64,000 nucleotides of DNA from Conchocele bisecta (lineage: Eukaryota; Mollusca; Bivalvia; Lucinida; Thyasiridae): positions 8,387,805-8,451,804 of the forward strand of contig CM055266.1 in the NCBI GenBank assembly GCA_029237695.1. Reading direction: 5' to 3'. A program made the position numbers and the translations under genes. Shown piece by piece: positions 10,601 to 22,600 of this stretch. Position 1 is the stretch's first letter. Every line of letters starts with the position of its first letter. The notes beneath the pieces are model-generated. The model had not been told where the DNA came from. It did no database searches and worked only from the letters and a program-made list of their open reading frames with translations.

Positions 10601-13600
10601 TGGGATCGTGATTCTGGCCGTTTGCACGGGTCTACTTTCGGAAGTGGCTCTCTGTTCATTGGGGGACGTCTCAATAGGCTCAATTTGCGTTCGCAATTAA
10701 CAACAGTCAGGTGACATTTAAAGTCAGCGAGTGAACTGAAAGCAAGTTTATTAATAGCAACGGCAATGCTCAATTCATTAGGTGTTAAAATAGTTGGCAT
10801 GCCCAACTTTACTTTTGAAGAGAACAAATTGCTGTTATTGAGACGCCCCCGTATCGTGTACCACGCAGTCTCATGTTCATCGGGGACGTCCTCAATAGGC
10901 TCAATTTGCGTTCACAATTAACAACAGTCAGGTGACATTTAAAGTCAGCGAGTGAACTGAAAGCAAGTTATTAATAGCAACGGCAATGCTCAACATTATG
11001 TGTAAAATAGTTGGCATGCCCAACTTTACTTTGAAGAGAACAAATTGCTGTTATTGAGACGCCCCCCCCCCCCCCCCCCCACCCCCCCCCCCCCCCGTAT
11101 CGTGTACCACGCAGTCGCAATGCGACGTCGAAGGCCATTTCTTTTTCATATTGTGGTTTACGGGTGATTTTCGAAAAATTACCCTCTGGGTGAGCGAAAC
11201 AAAATTCATGAAAACATTTTGCCGTTCATGCAGCATACACGTATGTAGGTCTACGCCCAGTCATAATTTTGAAAAGATTTCACATAATATAATGTTACAC
11301 CTCCAGAGTTCCTGTTGAAAATTTCCCCGTTTACGAAAAATCTATGTTGCCAAAAATAGTTTTTGAACGCACAAACATTTTGGCAGAGGGCTCCTCTCAC
11401 CATATCCGTATAAAGGCATATTTCACCATTTCAATTCTGGGTTCTACCCCAATAAATACGTCTGCAATATACCTCGTAAAACGGTTTATTAGTCGGACAT
11501 ATAGAGAATAGTAGGTTAGTGCCGTGAATGGGAAAACATATCTTGCAAGGCTCAGGAAACGGGATGGGCGAGGCTCTGCCGAGCACATCCCGTTTCTGTG
11601 CCGCGCCAGATATTTTTTCCCATTCACGGCACTTACCTACTATTCTATTTATCCCGTCAACACCTACAAATGGCTGTAAAATGCAAAAATAGTATTGACT
11701 GGATATCAAAAATGTTTCACGGCACCGTGTTTCACGGCACATACACACTGTGTTGACGGGATAAAAAGCACCTTTGCTTCATCAACCTATTTGTGTTTAG
11801 AGCAGGCTGTATTTTACAAACACCAGTAACTGATCAAGTTCTCCAAATTTGCAGATTGTACGTCCAATAATCAACATCGAATATATTTCTAACAAGGAAT
11901 TTCTGAGTATGCAAATTCACAAGTGGCTACTTGTCTCCCGCCAGTCAGTACTTTCAGTACTTTGATTTTTATTTGTGGACCGATTTTAAAAAGCTAACTT
12001 TTGTTTTCATAGGTACATCATTTTCAAGCTATCTAGCCAGGTTTCGGAGTCAATTTCCAAAATGTTGGTCAACGAAAAGTTTGGAAATTGATGAACAAAT
12101 ACTTACTTTTAAATATTGTTTAGATTTAATGTGTTTAATAGCCAAAAGTTCGTCGGCAGCAACACGTGGAACACACAGTAGTTCAGATGGGGCCCGTTTC
12201 ACTAAACTGCGTGGGTGGTTGGTCGGGCGAACGCGATGGTGTAAATTACCGGTACAGGTTCCTCCTTATAGGAATCACGATTTGCCTGGTTTAGCCCTCA
12301 TGTACATTTTTATCTTTGGCTCTTTTGTTACCTGGGAGTTGAATTGGGTTATTGCCCATTATAAAAGTAGTAATAGTATTACTGAACCTACTGCTTTTTG
12401 GAGGGGGCCAAGTGATTCTGGTGTGGCGAGGACCTGGCATCAGATCAGGATTATTCTGATTTCAGGACTGAATATATAGTTATTTTATTGTAAATATTCA
12501 GTTCTGATTATGGGATTTTCCCCCCATTTGTACATGTACTTGAACATGTACATGTACTTGTACAGGTAATATATGGGATTTAGTACTAAACCTATTGACC
12601 ATGCCTTAAATGACCTTAGCTGTTGATAGGCCGTTAAACCCAAACAAACAAACACCAAACTGCGTACGACTAAAATGTTCGTAAGCGCAAATTTAAGATC
12701 GTCTGGAATATTCAATTGATGGATTTACATTTATTGAGGATAGGCTGCATATGCGCCAATAATTGTTTACAAGAAAAAAATGTTAATGTGATATTTACAG
12801 ACTATATGTATCATAATTTTGCTCTTACGAACATTTTAGTCGTACGAAGTTTAGTGAAACGGCCCCCTGAATTATAATTTAGGTGGGTTCTTGTTATTGA
12901 CCTACACAAAACACACGTGTCCCCGCTATACTTTTACAAGCAACACCGCCGTTCCCTGCTATACTTTCGTACGCAACACCGCCGTTCCCTGCTATACTTT
13001 CGTACTCAACACCGCCGTTCCCTGCTATACTTTCGTACGCAATATCGCCGTTCTTGACACTTCTCACCTCTGCATACGATTAACAAAGTGACATTGAATG
13101 GGTTTTAATGTCCCATCAACAGCTAAGGTCAACAGCTAAGGTCATATAGAGACGGGACCACAGTTTAAAGTCTCATCCGCCAGAACAGTGGGATGGAAAT
13201 GATGTGTAAGTATTTTTCACCCCTAGCGTAAGGATTGACCTCACAACCTCCGGTATTGAAGTCCAATATCATATCCCCTAGACCACGCCCCATCGTTGGT
13301 CAATTTACAAAACGTCAATTTAGTTTATACGTACACCACTTGTCCACTGTCTGTCATTTTGCTTGCATTGTCCTGCTACTTGTATGTGTGTTGTTACTAT
13401 TGTGCTCAAGAGCCAACACGGCTTAACCCTGTCAACACTACATACCTCTTTTGTGATGTTTGCAAGCAGTGTAGATCCAAATGAGCCGGCTTGTAACGAG
13501 CCGTCTCATTAGGATGTGCACAATATTGTTTGTTTCATATTTGTTAGAAAAAAAACCATATAAATGGTCTAGTCTGAAAATAATTTTGTGATGATTGGAT

Positions 13601-16600
13601 TGATCGGAAAATTAACATATCACAGTCCATTTCTGTTACCTATGGAGGAATGGGTTACATAATGAACTACGGTAGTATTATTAATTATTCTATTACTCAG
13701 ACGTGCAACTGCAGTTTCATTGGCGAAGTCGTCTGCTCCACCGTGGACTGTCGCTCTCCTCCACGGTGCCTTGATGGGGCGGAGCCCGTATACACCCCGG
13801 GTGAATGCTGCAAGACCTGTCCAGGTACGGTCGACTTCAGTTGAACATAACCTACTGCCGTTGCTGTAGTTGAAAATATTCCATTGCCGTTATTGTAGTT
13901 GATCATATTTCATTGTCGTTGCTCTAGTTGACCATATTCCATTACCGTGACTCCGGTTTACCATATTCCATTGCCGTTATTTTGCCGTTACTATAGTTAC
14001 TATAGCCTTCGTCCAGTATTCCCGCGACTTTTCCAAGTTTATACCCCGATAAATTCAACAAAAAGGCCATTCTAATGCACCGAAAATAGAAAGCACACAT
14101 CTGATTGGTCAATTGAAATCAGAGCCTATAAAATATGAAAAATCACAGCATATAAAATCTCCGTTTTACCAGCCTGTGTTTTACAACTTGACATATTTAT
14201 GTAACCCTACGCGCTTTTGTAAACAATGGCCAGCGGCGGGGAATGCAAATATTTCCAAATTAATTTCGGTACATTTTCGGTTATCCATTCGGCCATATTG
14301 ACATGTACAACCCAAAGCGGAAAAGAGAATCTACCAACGGCTGACAAATGTGGCTTCAGTGTGGTGGCCCTTCAACAAATTCCTAAAAATATTACCCCAC
14401 CCGCCCAAAATGCAGAAGAATTTAATAAAGTGCTTTTTGCCGGTATTACCATATTTGCTCAAATGCAAACTCAATATGCCAGTACCAGCCTATAACTTTG
14501 CGAATTCCAATGTGCACATACATGACTATACATAATAAACAGTATTGCAGATAGGTATTCACCTGAATTAGGCGTAAATCCAGGGAAATCCTAGGCCTGT
14601 TGACACAAGTTGTTGCTGACATTTCCTTTGTAAAATCACACGAACCCAATGCAGAATTGTTGGCATTTCTTTAAATGAATAAAAGCAAATAACTGTTGCA
14701 ACTACACATACACAAGCAATACAACAGTTAATATAAACATTACAGTTGCATAAATGTATAGATGTCTTAGAAAAAGTCCCGTTAATCTCTATTTGAAATG
14801 GGAATATTCTTCGGCGGAGTTACATATTTCTTCAAATTCATTTGGTGTGAGGCGGTTATCGATATGACGACAACAACCTGCTGACGTAATGAAAAATATC
14901 ACTGTTCGTGATATGCTACGACGTTTATAGAAAGCGTTGAGCACACTAGGTGCATTAGAATGGGGATAACCATGCTTTGTTTTTCGATTTGGAGCGGTAT
15001 GTGGGAGGTTTTATGGTCTGTGAATCAGTTTTACGGCTCCGCTAACGCGTCGCCGTAAAACTGATTCACAGACCATAAAACCTCCCACATACCGCTCCAA
15101 ATCGAAAAACAAAGCATGGTTATCCCCTAATTCATTCCTATAATGGGAGCGCATTTGAAAACTTTTAGTGATTTAACTGAATCACCGACGCTGCTAATGA
15201 CGTTTAAAGTAGGATGACGTCAACGTCAATACATCGTTGCTTTGTCGCGCCATCAGAGACGTCATTTGGAACGTCTTCTTTTTTTTCGTTTGGCATAACG
15301 TTGGCGCATAATACGAATACGTAATTAGGGTGATGCGGCAAGCCAATCAAGTTCACTGCATGTGTTATGACACGTGTGTCATATCCCATTTATGAAATGT
15401 TACAGCAATCATAACAAGGTGTTCATGGGATAAACTATGTATTAACGTCGTTAATAGTTGCGGGAAGTAACTCTGCAGAATACTCCCGTATCGTCCGTAC
15501 CCAGTCGATACGGGAGTATTCAGCTCAGCTCAGCACAGCTCAGGCTCAGCCAATCAAATCGCTTGGTTGCAGGTTGAGTTGGCAAACAGATGTTCAGAAA
15601 CGTTGAGATCTGGGCAAGATTAACACAGGCGGCTGTGTACTCCTGACATGTTTTTATTTTCAGAAGATTCACAAGAGCCACCTCTCGAGTTTGAAAAATG
15701 TCCGTACATTCTGGAGTTGGAGGTGATGTGGGGCAGTAATCGTGCCGTAATTTCCGACTCAGACCGTACAAAGTTTTCCGCTTACGACTACAATGGGACA
15801 ACACTCGAGGTAAACACGGATACACCATCACATGTGCTTACTATTGCCAACATAAAGCAAGCGGCTTAATTTGACTGAGTCTAGCTGTGCTACAGCTCAG
15901 ACACAGCCGATCAAACTGATTTATTGCGAGTCGATGTTCACAAAAGTTAATTGCACCTGGGAAAAATTGAAACAGGCGGTGGTGGACAAAGTTCTTAATT
16001 TAAAAATGAATGTGTCTTAGATGATGTCTCAAATTTCCAATTACGTGGTTTTTAGCTTAACGTACATATTATTATGATTATAAATGGTGTGACCACTCAT
16101 TTGAACCGTCTGGATGGTTCACATGTTGGTCATGACATATATATCTAAGAACAGAGAAAGGAATCGTTTTTATCCCGTCAACACAGTGCGTATGTGCCGT
16201 GAAACACGGTGCCGTGAAACATTTTTGATATCCAGTCAATACTATTTTTGCATTTTACAGCCATTTGTAGGTGTTGACGGGATAAATAGAATAGTAGGTT
16301 AGTGCCGTGAATGGGAAAAAATATCTGGCGCGGCACGGAAACGGGATGTGCTCGGCAGAGCCTCGCCCATCCCGTTTCCTGAGCCTTGCCAGATATTTTT
16401 CCCATTCGCGGCACTAACATACTATTCCCTATATGATTTTCCACAAACAAAATAGCAATCTCAGTATGAAATGGGTTAACGAATCAAACAATAGGCCACT
16501 GTCATTACTGAGCTATTCAACCCATTTAGTCCACAGGTGGAAAACTCGGACCTGGGACCCAATAATTGGCTCATTTTCAAATGAGCCAATTATTGGGTCC

Positions 16601-19600
16601 CAGGTCCGAGTTTTCTACATGTGATTTGGTCTGGTTAAAGTTTGGAGGAGTCGCGGGCGAATATCACAGGTGTTTCAACAGATGGTCATTAGTTTGGCGC
16701 CATGTGGGTAGTCTCAGTATGAAATGGGTTAACGAATCAAACAATAGGCCACTGCCATTACTGAGCTATTCAATCCATTTAGTCAACAGGTGCAAAACTC
16801 GCACCTACATGTAGCACCCAATAATTGGCTCATTTTCAAATAAGCCAATTATTGGGTCCCAGGTCCGAGTCTTCCACCTGTGATTTGGTCTGGTTAAAGT
16901 TGTGAGCAGTCGCGGGCGAATATCACAGGTGTTTCAACAGATGGTCATTAGTTTGGCGCCATGTGGGTAGTTTGGTGGATGATTTTTGGGTGGATTCCGT
17001 TGGTTTTGGGCAATTTACATAGTTTTGTGCAACTACTAATGCTCAGTCATTGCACACGGCAGAAATCGTCATTGATCTACACATTCACTGTTCCGAACTT
17101 TCGGACCCCTTTTATACTGTCAACATACTCGTAAATTACCGCACTTATTCGCTGGATGTGAAGTAAATTGTATGTTGGTAACAATGCACCCAAACCACCA
17201 GAGATACTGAAATATGAACAGTTCTTCAAGAACATGTGGCGAATATATGTACAGACGGACAATATAACACCATGTTAACTGCAGAATCAGAATTTGTGAC
17301 CACTGTAGCTCCTGATCAGATAGCACACTCTTGTAACCTAATAATGATATATACATGTATATTGCTTGCTGGAAGCATGACGGGTGGAATGGCGAATAGT
17401 ACAAATCCTGATCAGAATGTGCGCATGCACAGGCTGATCTAGATCTACACTGGTCGCAAAACCCATAATCCCTATTTATCAAGTCACATGCACAAATGTG
17501 ACTGTCTAGAAAATGTATGTATGTGACATGTGCGACTATATCTGCCGGGACACACTAATCACAAACACCATAAGCCCCATATCTCCAGTCATAGCCACAT
17601 CTATATCATTGATTTCTTTCCACATAGGTGACCTTCAATCGTTACTCGTTTGAGCTGAATAACACATGCAGGAAACCGTCGTTCTTCTTCTACACCACGG
17701 CTACCGTCGTTGACGACTTGGGGAGAAAGGCCACGTGCTCAGTTTACGTCACTGTTGCTGGTATTGCTACTTCCGGTTTTATTGTGGTATACTTCTGCCT
17801 CCGCTGATCTTGCCAATATGTGTCACTTTCTTTATTTAAAAATACTTGAATGTTGTGCTTGAAATCCAGCAGCTTGATTGGTTGAGCCTGAGCTGTGCTA
17901 CAGCTCGGGCTCAAACAATCAACCTGCTGGATTGACAGTTGGCAGTGCAAATAGATGTTCAGAAATTATGATAATCTTGGCGAGTTTAACGCAGGCGGGT
18001 GTGTAGATGCATGCATGATTTCCACGGATTTGTTTGTCTGGTCCGTTTGTTTTAAAGAAATAATACTGTAAAAATGACGTCACAGATTACGTCAAGTCAG
18101 AAAAATCAGGTTCGGAAACGTTCGCTAAACACACTGATGTGGCACTCCGAACCGGTGTAAAGTGTGATATCGGGACGCAGCCACATACATGTATGTCAAA
18201 GGACACGAACCTACTGTCTGTTTCACGTTAACCTGCCCAACTTTTACACCTATTTAAACACTCTAAAACTCTTCTTTTTTTTTGCATAAAATCATTTTTC
18301 AGCAAAATTTAGCGATGAGCCATATTTTTATATTTTGAAATTCGGTCCTATAATGAAGTAATAGCCCTAAATCAAGAATTGAATGCAGGATTGTAATGTT
18401 AAAATGTCACGTGCGATCAGATTTTCAACATTTGTATAGCATCGAACTGCTTGCTGGATTTCATCATTAGAAAAAAAGACACTAACCTTGTCTTTAGGAG
18501 AGCAAATCTTGCCAGGTTGAAAAAATAAAAAAAAGGAATCGAGTCTCCATTTCTCGGTGTTCGTACAAGAATTCCAAAAGAAAATGCCGAGAGTTTGTTC
18601 AAAATACAATATGATGTCATCATCATCAGCTACAGCTTTCGTATCTATTGACAACGCCAGGCTGAGGTTGGCACGCTGTTCCTACCGCACAAAATTAATT
18701 GCACATATCCTCACACATCTACACCGGTGTAAATCTACCTTCTCTAATGGTATGACTTGGGAACACCATATATACGTCATTTCCGGCGGAAGTATACAGT
18801 CACTTCCTGTGAGCCAGTTTCTTTGCCGGACGAATTTCCGGCGGACAACTTGGTTTGCTAAACGCTGATTGGTTGGTGAAGGTCATCACATCAAGACTTT
18901 GAAGTTCGTTAGCATTCACAATTTACAATACCTTAGGACGTATTAGCAGTAGTATCAGATCGCCTTGGAACCTTATGGATGAATGCTATTCGCTAAATAT
19001 ATGAATATTAAATGATTAATTGATATATTTTAATGCAAACTGTTTAAGTTATAAGCCAGAAAATGCTGTTAATACATAAATGGCTAATGAATTAGTGTTC
19101 AGTTCGCAATAATAGTTGTTGTTGTTGTTGTTTACCGGAAGTGTTTATTGCAATAGTAGTTTCTCGTTTTATTGTGAACAACTAAAATTCGATGAAATGA
19201 ATTTATAAGGCAAACTCCCATCCATGACTGTTTATTCGAAATAACTTTGTTATTAGACGGATATTCTTGAAATAAAAAGAAGGCGCATTTCTAAAAAATA
19301 GTTTGATCTAAGACGTCATATAAGTTTTTACCACGCGTTACTTCTAAAATGAAAAATAATTGGGATACATTGATAATTTTTGCGGCATATGGCTTTTAAA
19401 AGATGTATAGAATACGCGAAAAAGTAAAAACTTAAAATGTTGTCATTAAGCCCGATTTTCGCATGGCGCGGCTCATATATAGAGTTCTACCGATGAAAGC
19501 CGAAACCGAATGTTTGTGGTATTCTCCACAGATTGAAGTAACGGACCAAGGTATATAAATACATTAAATATGCCTAAAAGTATCAATAAGTGAAAACAAT

Positions 19601-22600
19601 AAGTTAAGGATTTGTTTTACCCCCTGTTATGACAGGGAGAAAAATATCTTTAACTTATTTTTGTTTCGCATTTTGATACTTTTAAATTTAGGCATAGTTA
19701 ATGTATTAAAGGCTTTGTCCGTTATTTCAACCTGTGGTGTTTTCTATACATCTATACCAGCTAATCATTACTTGTAAGGAAGATGTGTATGTATTATGTG
19801 TTAATGGGAGCCGGACATAATCCCCCCCGGACAAAATCCCCCCCGTGCTTTTTGACACAGGCGGACAAAATCCCCCCCGCTCAGATGCAGGGTAGGACAA
19901 AATCCCCCCCACAACCAGTTACATAGAACATTTAATTTTGTTAATAATCCCCCCCATCTTTGGTTTCTTGAATAATTGATGATGGTATTATGATATTATG
20001 ATCACTTAATTATTTTTCAAACTGGTTTCTCTGATCACTTTAATTATGTTATTCAAGCTAATTAAAGTATGTTTGGTTTTCAAATTGGTTTCTTTGGTTT
20101 CTTCATCATCTTTGGGACGGACACCGGAGTCAACCTACTCGCCGACAACGACACCTGGTTCATGGATGGGACATTTGGGACATCTCCCCCTCAGTTCGAA
20201 CAACTGTTTGTTATCCGTGTGAAAGTGGGCGACGTCGCCGTATCAGCCGTATATGCCTTGTTACCGTCTAAGAGCCAGTCAGTGTATGAGGAGTGTTTGT
20301 CTAGTCTTCTAGATGCGTGCCTTCTGCGAGACATCCGCCCAACACCATCGGTCGTCATAATGGACTTCGAACTTGCGATCCACAACGCCGTTAGGACCAT
20401 GTTAGGAGATGTAGACATTAAGGGATGTTTTTACCACTTGACGCAGAGTACTTGGAGGAAGGTTCAAGCAGAAGGTTTGGCGACCGACTACAAGGACAAC
20501 GACGAGATCAAGCAGTTCGTGGGGATGATTGACGGACTGGCGTTCCTGCCCGTGGATGACGTTAAGGAGGGCATGGATGCGCTCAAGGAACTCGCCCCAG
20601 ACTCCCTCGAACCTGTGATCGACTACTTCGATACCACCTACGTGAGTGGAGGCTTCAAGACCGTCCGCGGAACGAATGGCGTCATCCGAATGCGTCGAAC
20701 ACAGCCACGATTTCCCCCGGCAACCTGGAACGTGAACGAGGCTACACTTGGCGGCGGTGACCGAACGAACAATCTCTGCGAGAGCTGGAACAACGCGTTC
20801 AAACATCTGATCGGACATAGCAACCCGAGTCTATGGACGGTCATAGGATGTCTACAGAGGGATCAGACGGCGGTGAACACGGAGTTGGAACGACGGAGAA
20901 CGGGACAGCCATCATCCAAGCGAAGGCGGAAGGCGACTATCGCTCACCAAGACCGACTGAAGAAGCTGTGCAGCCAATACCGCGATGGGGAGAAGACACT
21001 GGCGAGTTTCATGTATGCCATCGGGGAATGTATACGACTTGTCTGAACATTTGCTATCTTACATACATAGTGTAGTCATGTGCTCATAGACTTAAATAAT
21101 ACTCATGTGCTTGTGTACTTGTGTGCTCATAGACTTGCATAATAGATCATGTGGTTGTGTACTTGTGTGCTCATAGACTTAAATGTTTAATAGACTCATG
21201 TGCTTAAATGTTATTCTCATCTGCTTAATATGAAACTTGTTGTGCCAATAAAGGTACCTGACACAATATTTGTTTTTCATTACATAATTCCTTACCAATA
21301 ACTACATGGTTTGGCTCTCTCGTACATCTTCGCTACGGATACTTGAGAGCTCAATCAAGTTATATAAAATTGACAATATTATAGCTAGGAATATTGTATA
21401 TAGCGGGGGGGGATTTTGTCCTACTCTGCATCTGAGCGGGGGGGGATTTTGTCCTACCCTGCATCTGAGCGGGGGGGATTTTGTCCTACCCTGCATCTGA
21501 GCGGGGGATTTTGGATCCGTCCGGGGGGGATTTTGTCCGGGGGGGATTTTGTCCACCTGTGTCAAAAAGCACGGGGGGGATTTTGTCCGGGGGGGATTAT
21601 GTCCTACACTCGTGTTAATATATGACCAACAGTTACACTGGCCACGAATAGCATAAGCCCCATTTCACCAGTCTCACGCACATGCCACAGGGCATTAGAC
21701 TACCGTCCGTTTCACGCAAGCTGTCCAGACTTTACGGCTATATAAACAATGCATTTGTTTTACGATAATATTAAATTTTATCGAAGTTTAATATTATCGA
21801 TCTTTTTATTTCTTAACCCTTTGAACCCGAAAGCCTCTATAGCGGTTTATGCAAACGGTGCAGATCCAGATGAGCCGGCTCGTAACGAACCGTCTCATCA
21901 GGATCTGCACTATTTGAAAGTAATTTTCATATTCCTTTTTATAAATGGAATAGTCTGAAAATCAGTTTGCGATGATTGGATTGGGTGCAAAATTAACATA
22001 TCGCAGCCCATTCAGTTACTTAGGGGTGAAAGGGTTAAAAGTTTGTCAACTATTTATTTTATTTCGAAACGTGATTTTTCTATTGGAATTTAACATGGGA
22101 AAAGAGGTGGAGAACACGGAGGACGGGTCGAAAAACATAACATTTGGAAATTGACTCCGAAACCTGGCTAGATAGCTTGGAAATGATCTAACTACAGATA
22201 CGTAAAAAAAGTTAAATTTTGAAAATCGGTCACTATTTCAATTGGAAAACAAATGAAGATGTCTATGGGGATTGAACATGGGGGAAAATCGAAATAAAAT
22301 CAATATTGGGCGAATTTTACGAAATAAAAAGAAGGCTCTTGATCAATGTCACGTGAGACCAACTAGGTAAAATGAAAGGGCGTCTGTCTACGAAGTCCAG
22401 TATAGGTGGCGCTACGGCCAAATTGTGCACTGCATGATCAATATCTGACAGTCCGTAACATTTAGACTTCGTTGAGCATCATGGACATTAAGCCCTGGTC
22501 ACGCTCGCTATGACTTGAAGAAAAAAAGTGAGTCCTAATGGATCGTACTGGTGTCGGCTTGAGTCTTGGTGAGTCGTCCTACATGTAAGTATTGGTGAGT

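Larger units (their letters stand above)
10338..12184. mobile_element. Family D element, expanded by nested insertions
   Basis: The left end 'TGTCTGTTCCACGTTTTGCT' through 'AAAAGTAAGTATT' is matched in inverse at 12098-12184, giving terminal repeats of about 80 bp. The interior carries a 221-bp tandem duplication (10660-11100), a C homopolymer and a family G element (11504-11764). A compact relative lies at 29334-29857. The terminal text resembles a diverged version of family C ('TGTTTCACGAAAGCTGCC'). Confidence 0.6.
19806..21611 (+). mobile_element. Complete MULE-type DNA transposon, 1806 bp
   Basis: An open transposase frame (20069-21046) is bracketed by inverted ends sharing 'GGACATAATCCCCCCCGGAC', 'AAAATCCCCCCCGTGC' and 'TTTTTGACACAGG' in the same order. 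The 8-bp sequence GTGTTAAT lies just outside both ends (19798-19805 and 21612-21619), as expected for a Mutator-like target duplication (8-11 bp, established). About five C7-type motifs at the left and eight GGGGGGGATTTTGTCC motifs at the right form subterminal repeats. A polyadenylation signal AATAAA is at 21247-21252. The element sits in intron 6 in the gene's orientation. Confidence 0.88.

Noticed and set aside
10304..10700. 130-codon frames on both strands
   Set aside because: They lie in the family D terminal repeat and the tandem duplication; similar length on both strands suggests low stop density, not coding.
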